This document shows positions 1 through 11,400 of a stretch of 31,102 bases of DNA, in pieces. Source of the DNA: Saccoglossus kowalevskii (taxonomy: Eukaryota; Hemichordata; Enteropneusta; Harrimaniidae). Location: NCBI RefSeq assembly GCF_000003605.2, contig NW_003145289.1:212510-243611 (forward strand), given 5' to 3'. The translations under genes were made by a program, and so were the position numbers. The first letter of the stretch is position 1; each line of letters starts with the position of its first letter. A model generated the notes under the pieces. The model saw nothing but the letters and a program-made list of their open reading frames with translations. It was not told the origin of the DNA and ran no database searches.

Positions 1-2403
1 GAGATAGTGAAAAGCGAGTCGCTGTAGGAGATTTTAAACAGCCAGTCACTGTAGGAGACAGAGACCAAACAGCCACTATGGGAGATGGCGAAAAGCCAGT
101 CACTGTGGGAGATGGTGAACAACGAGTCACTGTGGGTGATGACGAACAGGCAGTCGCTGTAGGAGATAGCAGACAACTAGTCCCTGTGGGAGATAGAGAA
201 CTACCAGCCACTATGGGACATAGTGGACAGCCAGTCGCTATGGCAGATGGTAAACATCCAGTTACTGCGGGAGATGACAAACAGCCAGTCATTGTAGGCG
301 ATGTCAAACAGCCAGTCACTGTGGGAGATGGCGAACAGCCAGTCGCTGTGGGAGATGGTGAACAGCCAATCACTGTGGGAGATGGCGAACAGTCAGTCAA
401 TGTGGGAAATGATGAACAGCCAGTCACAGTGGGAGATGATGAACAGCCAGTCACTGTGGGAGATGGCGAACAGCCAGTCACTATGGGAGATGGTGAACAG
501 CCAGTCAATGTGGGAGATGATGAACAGCTAGTCACTGTGGGAAATGGCGAACAGCCAGTCACTGTGAGAAATGGTAAACAACAAGTCACTTTGGGAGATG
601 GTAAACAAACAGTCACTGTGAGCGATAGTGAACAACCAGTCACTGTGGGAGATGGCAAACAGCCAGTCACTGTGGGAGATGGTGACCAGCCAGTCACCTT
701 GGGAGATGGTAAACAGACAGTTACTGTGGGAGATCGTGAACAACCAATCACTGTGGGTGATGGCGAACAGCCAGTCCCTGTAAGAGATGACGAAAAGCAA
801 GTCGTTGTGGGAGATTGTAAACAGCCAGTCACTGTGGAAGATAGAGGACAACCAGCCACTATGGGAGATGGCGAACAGCCAGTCACTGTAGAAGATGATG
901 AGCAGCCAGTCGCTATGGAAGATGGCGACAAGCCAGTCACTGAAGGAGATGGTAAACAACCAGTCACTGTAGGAGATGGCGCACACCCGGTCACTGTGGG
1001 AGATAGCAAACTGCCAGTCACTGTGGGAGATGGTGAACAGCCTCTCACTGTGGGAGATAGCGAACAACAAAGTACTGTAGGAGATGGCAAGCAGCCAGTC
1101 ACTATGGGAGATGGTAAACCGCTAGTCACTGTGGGAGATGGTGAACAGCCAGTCACAGTGGGAGATGGCATGCAGCCAGCCACTATGGGACATGGCGAAC
1201 AGCCAATCGCTATGACAGATGGCGAACAGCCAGTTACTGCGGGAGATGGTAAACAGCCAGTCACTGTGGTAGATGGTAAACAGTCAATCACTGTGGGAAA
1301 TAGTGAAAAGCAAGTCGCTGTAGGAGAATGTAAACAGCCAGTCACTGTGGGAGATAGAGAACAAACAGCCACTATGGGAGATGGCGAAAAGCCAGTCACT
1401 GTAGCAGATGATGAGCCGCCTGTCACTATGGCAGATGGCGAAAATCCAGTCACTGAGGGAGATGGTAAACAGCCTGTCACTGTGAGAAATGGTAAACAAC
1501 AAGTCAATTTTGTAGATGGTAAACAAACAGTCACTGTGAAAGATGGTAAACAGCCAGTCACTGAGGGAGATGGGGAACAGCCAGTCGCTGTGGAAGATGG
1601 TGACCAGCCAGTCACTTTGGGAGATGGTAAACAGCCAGTCACTGAGGGAGATGGGGAACAGCCAGTCACTGTGGACGATGGTGACCAGCCAGTCACTTTG
1701 GGAGATGGTAAACAGGCAGTCACTGTGGGAGATCGTGAACAACCAATCACTGTGGGTGATGGCGAACAACCAGTCAATGTAGGAAATAGCAAACAGCCAG
1801 TCCCTGTAGGAGATGGCGAAAAGCAAGTCGTTGTGGGAGATTGTAAACAGCCAGTCACTGTGGAAGATAGAGGACAACCAGCCACTATGGGAGATGGCGA
1901 ACAGCCAGTCACTGTAGAAGATGATGAGCAGCCAGTCGCTATGGCAGATGGCAACAAGCCAGTCACTGAAGGAAATGGTAAACAACCAGTCACTGTAGGA
2001 GATGGCGAACAACCGGTCACTGTGGGAGATAGCAAACAGCCAGTCACTGTGGGAGATGGTGAACAGCCTCTCACTGTGGAAGATAGTGAACAAACAGGTA
2101 CTGTGGAAGATGGTAAACAGCCAGCCACTCTGGGAGATGATGAACAGCCAGTCGCTGTAGGAGATGGTGAACAGCCAGACACTGTGAAAGATGGTAAACA
2201 GCCAGTCACTGAGGGAGATGGTAAACAGCCAGTCACTGTGGAAGATGGTAAGCAGCCAGTCACTGTGGGAGATGGCAAACAACCAGTCACTGTAGGAGAT
2301 AGCAAAGAGTCAGTCAATGAGGGAGATGTTGAACAGCCAGTAACTGTGGGAGATGGTGATCAACTGGAAAGTAGCCAGCCTTCTTCTTCTAGAACAACAC
2401 AAT
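1..2403 (+). CDS. Coding minisatellite exon, ~88 nine-residue repeats (5' partial)
   Basis: The reading frame starts at base 3 and is open to the donor ACAAT|GTGAGT at 2404 (phase 1 out), about 800 codons. It consists of nine-residue units close to VGDGEQPVT; the exon then ends with a unique Ser-rich stretch (ESSQPSSSRTT). Gly-Asp at unit positions 2-3 and Pro-Val near the end are best conserved. Positions 4-6 vary among G/D/S, E/K/D and Q/K/H. The composition is acidic and Val/Thr-rich with almost no aromatic or Cys residues, so it may be an extended, disordered or beta-solenoid-like stalk (inference). No family is recognised. An ATG at 78 is in frame but sits inside the repeat array, so it is unlikely to be the true start. 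The long open frames seen on the opposite strand are by-products of a 27-bp period. Confidence 0.85.
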
Positions 2404-5400
2404 GTGAGTTTTAAATTAATATTAAGTTAATAATAATAATATCTTTATTACCAAACTAAGCTAGATATGTATATTAATACATCTAGGACTTCGCAGGTAC
2501 TTCACATGATATGTTCCACGTAAATCTGTAGTAGCTTTATCAACTGACTGTTGTTTTGATTGGTTACATGCAAATGAGAACAATTTGAAATAGTCAGTGC
2601 AACATATTTTATTTTCCAAGAACCAGGTAGCATCCAATAATGGTTTACATTCATCTCATTAGTGAGTAGAAATGACAACTAACACAATTTATTTACTAAT
2701 TATTTTCAATGATAGATAATCATTCGCCAGAAACAAAATATAGTGTCAGAGATGGTGATAAGACTGTGGAATATGATGAACCGCGAGTAATTGGGAGAGA
2801 ATCTGAACATCCAGCCACTTTGGAAGATAACATTACTGCAAGGAAAGAGGAGCAGCTAGGGGTATTTCTTTTCTCTTAGACTTTTGCTATAGAGAAAGGA
2901 ACATATTGAATTAGTTCCATGCACCATTTTCCATTTAAGGTGTTTAAAAATTAGATCACTTTAAAAAAACTTCTATCAAACTGTTGCCATTAATGCAACT
3001 TTTGCACATATATCTGTAAATTATAGCAATATGCCATGGATATTGTACAATTGCATACTAAAAGATCTGAGCACGTCCACTAAATTCAATAAAATAAACT
3101 GGTCCAGAAAATTCTGGAATCATCATTATGCTTTTATTATTTTTTTAAAATGCATCAAAGAATGCATATTTTCTGTTTGAAAGGATATCTCTGTAATGTA
3201 TGTATTTTAATGTCCCAACTACCCGTCTGGTCAAGATATGATAACACAGATTTCCCCTGTTCCTCTCTAGATAACAGAGAAACACTCTCTCCAACTTTTT
3301 ACACTTTAAAAATATATAACACTCTAACTGAACACAAAATGCTCGTCTTATTCGTCAGAATGTCATTTGTTGTTTGGTACGTCACCAAAATTAGTGTCGC
3401 TGGTCAACACATTTTAGATTGGTGGAAGATTTCACCATGCTCATGTTTGATGACTACTACTACAAAATAAGGTCATCTAAATTCGTCCACTTGATATTGC
3501 AATATATATTGCAATGCACACTAAACTGGAAGGCGGGTTGATGCAAAAACTGATGTGAACTTCACTATGCCACACTAACTACCTTGTCCAAATGTAACTC
3601 GAAATATAATGTAATAAATGCAGACATGCATAATTTTAATATGAATCTTATGAACAATGCTGAAATGTGTACAATGTTTTGCAAACAATTCTGTGCTGTA
3701 AAACAAGAACGTGGAACCCTATTCGTTTAAAAGAAATCCAGCAAATTAAACCAATTGTTAAGGTTCATTTATTTATTGAACAAAAGAGCAAACTTTCATA
3801 ACTAGCACTATGTACTGGATCTGCTTGACCAGAAAATCTTCAATATGCGGATCTACTAACAATGTCAATTTATGTACTAATATGTACTTATGTGGAAATA
3901 ACTGAATACCATAACAATAGTACAATAATTCAAATTATGAAGTTAATTTATTCACATATTATGAATGTGAGGTTAACATTATTGACTACATGCAGATGGA
4001 TAGTAGGATTCGGGAATTAGGTATTCAGACTCTTATAGAAGATATCATTTATATACAGCAATCGTCACGTTGTGAAATTGGGAATATGGGAACAAAAGTC
4101 GTTTGCACTGGTGGCGTTGAGTTAGGAGTTCAATTTTTTATTCGGTCAAGAGAAAATGGAGCCCCTTCCAAAGCTGAGAGAATTGAAAAGCATGTCATAA
4201 AGGTTAGTTTGTATTAAAAACATTAATATATGTACGTACATAGTTTACATCAATACTGACTCCCGATTTTTCATTGTTTACTGTTACTGCGAGTCATGGT
4301 GTTCTACGTCTGATGACTGTTTCTATGTCTGACTGATAAGAGTCATCTGTTTCTATGTCTGACTGACAAGAGTCATCTATCTGTTTCTATGTCTGACTGA
4401 CAAGAGTCATCTGTTTCCATGTCCGACTAATAAGAGTCATATGTTTCTATGTCTGACTGACAAGATTCATCGTTTCTGTGTCTGACTGACAAGAGGACAT
4501 ATGAGAAAGAGATACTCAATTGTGTATTCGTGGAGGGGATTATTCCTTTTGAATTTCTTGACTAAATAAAATAAACGCCTATTTAGATAATCATGGTACA
4601 ATTTCCCTACTGACTATGGCATTCGGAGCAGTTTTGTCAAATGTTGTTATTGTTCAAATGTCCAAATCTATGGTTTTATGGTACAGAAGGAACAACTGAG
4701 ATATCATGCAGGAAAACGGAACCTTCTAAGGTGACCTTTTTGGCATTGAGCTCTATTCCCTACTCCTGGGTGGTCTTCGCATTGTACTCTTTGCTAGGGA
4801 GTAGAACATCACCAGCAGTTCAATGTTCCAATGTTATTTGAAAACTGATAGGTCATGCTAAGAAGATCAAATTTACATTCTTACTCCAAGCAATGTTCAA
4901 TGCCCTGGAATCGTTTTAACATGTATTATAGTAAAATAGTTAACACGTTTAAGAGTAGTGAGGATCAGCTGCCTTAAATAAGGCTAAGGTTTTGGTTATA
5001 ATTAATGCTATTCTTGCCTTATTTACAAATAAAAGTAGTTGTTAGAGACGGGTTAATATGCAAACAACGAATGGATATGTTTTAGTCAGAAGATCATTAA
5101 TAAGTCAGATGCTTCAGTCGGCACACTTTTTTCGAGAATCTATGTAAATAAGAAAGATCTGGCAACGTGAAAGTGACACAAAGAAAAATCGCAGAGATTA
5201 AAATAATTGTGGATAGTCAATATCTGCGGCATAAATACTGAGATCAAGAATGATGTCCCATTTTAGCACTGTTGTTAACACGATCACATTGTGGGACTCG
5301 ATATGGCAACCACAGTGTTTGAAAGTATCAGTAATGACTCAAAATTAATAGTACGTGTTACCACATGGTGCCTTAGAAACCCAATAAAAAAGAGACATCT

Positions 5401-8400
5401 AGGACCACAGCCAAACACCTGTTTCAGGCCATGGTTGCAACAATGATATTAGGTTGAGAATAATACCCTACCTAACACTGCACTGTCCTTGATCTGCTTG
5501 GCAATTTGAAGAACGATAAAAAGAAAAATTGAAGAAAAATAACATTGCCTCATTGGTCCACGCTTATAATTGCATGGTAGCTTTTGATGTTCACTTCACT
5601 ATTTAGTGTTTGACAAGATTAATGTCGTGAGTACATGGATATTCAGTCTGAATGTCACAAGAGAGTTTGTCTAAAATTTGCCTATATGCGTAAGCATCAT
5701 AGCTGCCAACATGAGTGCTAAAGAGGAAAACAGTTATAATCAGCGGGTACATGACAATTTGTCGAAAAAATATGTAACCTTAAGAAAGTGAAGCTTTACT
5801 GGGTAGTAACAATATAATATAATGGAGGCATCATAGTATAGGCTTGCACTCTAGACTGACATTATTAGGATTGTTCTTGGCTTTGATATGGGAATGTTAA
5901 TTTACATCTACTACCTTTACGGAGGTAAGGAGGAGAGTTGAATTGACCAAGTAATGTGCAGCACCTTGATCATGATTTGGGCATTATATTTGTATTGGTC
6001 GGAAGTCAATGATACACGTGTTGTGTGCCAGTTTTTGAATGGAGAAATTGGACAAAAACACATTGTGCAAATTTGAATGAACTAAACCTATATATCCAGG
6101 ACCTGATTTAATGAGTGTTTTTTCAAGAGGCGAGTTGGGCATACAATTCATTTGAGTTTAATGAAGTATTGGCAAATATTAATACTAAGATTAGTACATT
6201 TGAGCTGCATATATGCATTCATAATGAGGTAGATGACCCTTTCCATAATGCCTCACCATTGGTACACTGGATACAAGGGTGGGTAAATATAATTGCTGCT
6301 TAAGGTCAACTTCTACATTCCTGGTTGCAACCAACAGTTCTTATTGTATATGTGTCGCTCATCTTCATGTTTCTGCCACTGCATAAATCATTGACAAACC
6401 TGTATACCAGCAAAACACCTTACCTTGCACTACTGATGCAACGGATCAATCCTTGTAGTATCATTCCATATTCTGTTTTTCTGAGTACTGTATAACTTTC
6501 CCATAGTCATATCCCTTAATCAATGTTATTCATTACAACCTCTAAGGTGGTTAAAATCACTGGTAATGTGTCAATCCGAGCATCATTGTTTGCCAAATTT
6601 GATTGTTCTTGAGAATGCATTTCAATTCTACATGTTTGTTCATTGTGTTAATTTGCAATGTATAAACTCTATGTATATATGTACACTTGTTAGATCAATG
6701 ATGAACCTGTACAAAGTATATCCTTTACTGAAGCCAAAGCTATATTAGAAAGTTCGGAAAAACCTTTGTCCTTGGTCTTCAAGAATGAAGTGAAAATTGC
6801 AGAACAGAGTATCCTACTTGGTGACATTGATCGACAATATATGATAAATGATAAAAGGTACGTATTCAATCTAATTTTATGAGTGGAATTCACCTTCTTC
6901 TTAACAATCCCGTCAATATTCAAAAGAGTTTAATCTTTCTTCTTGTTTTCAACAGGACCAAATCAGTTATTAGTCATGCACTCATAGTTGGGCATGAATG
7001 GTGGCCACACAATAGTGATATTTCTCTTGCACTCATTCAAAGAGACATAGCAACTACATTGTCTAAAGAGATAAGTACAGTGCACTGCATGGTTTTGGCA
7101 GCTACAGATGAAGAAATCGCAGATGCTAGACGTTTTGGGATACAGCTGGTCCTACCAATGCCACAGAGTCATTTGGAACATGAATCACCCACTAATAGCT
7201 GGTTGGTGCATCCGGAATCCTACTTTCCTCACCTAAAAGAAATGAAACATATCAAAATCATTGTTGGTCATGCTTGCAAAGATGGTACCGTGGATGCTGC
7301 AAGATGTATTCAGCGTAATGTATTTCCAAGTGCCAAACTTGCAATCTTCAACCACTTCATCCCAGAAGATACAACAGCAAAACCTTGTGAACTACAAACA
7401 TTATACAATAAAGTAGAGGAATATGCTAAATATTCAGACATAACAGTATCAATTGGTTCAAGAGTATATCGTCATTTTGTAAACAAATACCGAGCTGTTT
7501 CTGACACACCACATTACCTATACTATCCAGGTATTCACGAAATATTTTTGGATTGTAAAATTAAGGAACCAGATGATAGCCATGACATTGAAGTTCTTTC
7601 TGTATACTCCTCTTCCGCATCTGAATCACTCCAAGATTATGACCCAGTCATCCGTGCCATGGGAGAAGTAGCTGATCATTTTCAAGACCAATGTCATTCT
7701 GTGCCTTCTTGGAAATTTCGTAAGGAGGATGTATCTACAGAAGATAGGAACTATCTAGAAAACAAAGCAAAATCGACCAACCTCAAAATCAATCTGTATC
7801 CCAAAGGCTCTATTTCTGACATTAGCACAGATTTCAAGCAGTGTCATCTTGTGGTACATGGTCCCAAAAGTGACCCATTCGGTGTTGTAAGCCTAGCTGC
7901 TATGGCAGTTGGAGTTCCCACACTTGTCAGTAAAGAGACCGGCATTGCATATTTTATTAAAGAAAATCTTCCAACATTTTCTGATATTGTTGTTGATGTT
8001 GGCCAACGTGAGGATGAAACCAAAGCGGTAAACGAATGGAAAATGAGGTTGCTGAAAATTCTAAACCAAAAGAAATTTCCCAGAATCTTTGAACGAGCAA
8101 AAAGGCTTAGCAAAGAAATGAAGAAGTGCACTCGGGATGTCATATCTAAAACGCACAACAGACTCCAGAGTTGGTGCCAAAGTGTTGTAAGTGACCCAGC
8201 AGCACAAAGTAAGTTCAATACAGATACTGTCCATTTGTAAAGATGCATTTACAGCATCTAAACATACATTAACTATCTTATAATTCGTGTTTTAGGTCAA
8301 GCGCCATTATTCACTGATCGAAAGAATACTGCATTAGACAAAGAAGAAATAATGGATGCGGTTACCCTGATAGGTGATGAAGTGTCACTTAATGATGTTT

Positions 8401-11400
8401 GTCGTGAAAAAGGACTGAAAACGCCAACTAGTAAGTAGACATTGATATTGTGTAGCATGTAAGATTCAGTGAATGAATGAATGAATGAATGAATGAATGA
8501 ATGACAAACCCTGTTGTATTATAAAAGTTGTACCACTGGCCACTGTGTCCTGGCCACGTGTTTATCACTGTTACAGAAATGTTCGTACTGTATGCTTTAT
8601 TTTCTGTAACCAACTATTTTCTTCATTATGAACTGTCCGATTTACTGGTAAATTCAATTTTTCCTTTGTGGAAAACTGCTTTAGAGCTAATTAGTTCTGG
8701 AGTGGTCATTATACTGACTGATCTGAGAGATTCGTGAGGAAACATTTCTGTGATGCATGTATGCCATTTACATCTGATGCGTTTTTTGCTCATCTTCCCG
8801 TTGACCATCTGTACTAAAGTAATTATATAATATAAACATATACTCAACAACTATAACAGGGTTTGTAGAAAATCTCTCTTAATCAATGATAAAAACAAAT
8901 AAAAAGTCACCAAATTCATAGCATAACTGAAAACATAGAATGATTAAGATTTACCAAATTTAATCATATTGTTTTACCACAAAATGTATGATGATTAATT
9001 TCAGTAAACTCTTTATACTCAAGTTATCTATTAATAGTAAATTCGCATGACTCTTTGTCTTCATGCCGATTCCAAACTGTTTTGGCTGTATTCATATCAG
9101 AGTGTAAATCACTACAGTTGTATTCATATCGCTACAGTTAGCTGTTCATAACTTGTAATTCGGCACTGTAATAACTACATAACTGTACATAATATATTGC
9201 ATATTGTGAACCCGACCTCGCAACTGCACATGCTGAATTTTCAAAGTTATAGTTTTCATTGTGGTCTTTTATAGTTATTCAAGTTTATCTTTCAAAACAT
9301 ACACAATTATTTGGGTTGGCATCTTTGAAAAAGTTAAACAATAAGCACTTGTTGATTTTCTTATACTGAATACATGAATTTGTTTCATCAACTACCAGTA
9401 AACAATCTCTTGCTTTGCAGCATTTTGTCTTCAGATTCGAGTAGACCTCGAACAACCAAACCAAGACAAGATTAAAGCAAACACATTGAAGGAAGCACTG
9501 GACAAGTATCATGATATCATTCATGATCTTTGCACTGCTGATAGCATTAGAAGGCAACAATTGAAGACGCTCTTAAAACAACAGTATAACGCAATATTGA
9601 CAATGGTTGACCATGGTTCTTTGTTGCTGAATCTTCTCTTTTTGTCTGTGGAAGATAAAGATTATTTTCAACATCAGTGCGAGACCGGTGAAGTGAAAAA
9701 TGTGATATCTGGTATCCTTATCACACAAGCAATGCGGCAAATCTTTGATGATGCTGATGTTTCTGCAACCATCAGTGTAAACATCTTGCATTCAAATGAA
9801 ATTATTTCAGTAAATAATACAAAAGGTATGGCGAATTAATATTGATTCGTATTTTTGCACTGATTAAAAAGAAACCATACGTGCACACTTTATGAAAATA
9901 TGAGAGATGGATCAACAACAGGCCATTATCTCCCAGGGAAGATATCAAAATGTTACACGAATTGTATCAAGTCAAAGTATAAACATACAAGTACAAATAA
10001 ATAGTAATATAAGATAACATCATGTTACTTCTTGTGTCAGCTTTAATAACACATTCATTTCTTGCAGAACATGGTAATGTGTATCCTACAGACGTTCCTG
10101 AAACGACAACTGCATTTTCTGGTTACTATGCTGTCCATACAAGTACGTTGAAATTAATGCATTGCCATATGTAGCATATTCTTACATGTTTTGATAAACA
10201 TAAACATAAACATTCCTAACATTTTACAATGTACATGTGACACATCATTTATCGTTGTTTTCAGATGAGATTGAATTTCAAGTCCGAGTTGGGTCGTATG
10301 TTTCAATTGAGAATGAAGAACATGGTATGACAAAAGGAACACTGCCTGTCTTCAAAAATATTCAATCCATAGGTGACCTTTCATCCGTAATGAAATATTT
10401 CAAAAGAGGGAATGGTTACAGTGTCAACAATTTCACTGTAACCAATCATTCACTAAGACTTGTGATTGAATGTTCAAACTCCAAGGCATTTAGTTTGTTA
10501 TGGAATTCATATAAAGAGGGAAACATCAATAGATTATTCCAGAACGACATTGTGACAAGCAATGTTATCGAAGATTTAGGTGCAATAGAAATTGTATTGG
10601 AGACAAGTGTTGAAACATGGAATTACGAAAGATGTATTTCCAAATTTGGCATTCCTGACCTAAATGGTGAGTTTTATACCATGGGTATAGTATAGTATAG
10701 TTTTTATTATGTGAATGAATTTATCTTTATATAACCTTGAATTTATTACTCATACTAGATATTAATGCTTTTTAGTGTAGTATACAATTCAAGAAAACTA
10801 AACAATCATCAGCTGATATTGGACTTTGTTTAAAAAACAAAGACTAACTACAATTATCTTAGTAGATGTGAGTGATTTGAGTTCAAGAAAGGCAGGTGAA
10901 GATAGTAAAGAAATGAGGTTGTCAACCGACAAAGAAATTTCACATCAAGACAATTTTGAAAAAGAGGTATATATAATATTACATTCTTAATACATTTTAA
11001 TTATCGTGTACAAATTGCCCACACTTAACTTTTACTGACAAAGGATCATTGTATGTAATCACTTTTCAGAAAATGGCATATTTTAAAACCTGGTTTAAAA
11101 TCATTAATATTTTAGCGTAAATTTGAATAACACACACGACTACACAAATTTTTAATTTTACTCTGATCGTACACTTATTAAATGTCACGACATTTTTCTC
11201 TTTAGGTCTACAATACAAATGATTAAATGAATATCGCAACACTACCTGACAAAGAAATATCTATACCTCGGAAAAGCCACTTCTAATGAACCATAGAAAA
11301 AGGAGAAAACAACCATGACAAATTCAACAAATACATTTGAAAATTCACGTATTCTATGTCTTTACATATATGGAAGATGAACATTAAACGTTATTAATTG

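Noticed and set aside
301-531. Second plus-strand frame in the minisatellite (also 1543-1782)
   Set aside because: Shadow of the same period; it ends inside the array, while the main frame is open throughout.
528-1070. Long minus-strand open frame in the repeat exon (180 codons), and a similar one at 1284-2282
   Set aside because: A 27-bp period keeps the antisense frame free of stops automatically. The sense frame continues across an intron with matching phase; the antisense frames do not.
3-2372. CRISPR-like regular repeats
   Set aside because: Units are contiguous with no spacers, and the window is eukaryotic with spliced genes.
3-2372. RTX-type nonapeptide repeat (also nine residues, Gly/Asp-rich)
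   Set aside because: The GGxGxDxUx spacing is not met; only the period and composition are similar.
3150-3470. Plus-strand open frame of 106 codons in the second intron
   Set aside because: No domain-like composition, no fitting splice sites, and the flanking exons join in phase without it.
7844-8248. Minus-strand open frame opposite the GT exon
   Set aside because: Mirrors conserved GT coding sequence and has no domain of its own.
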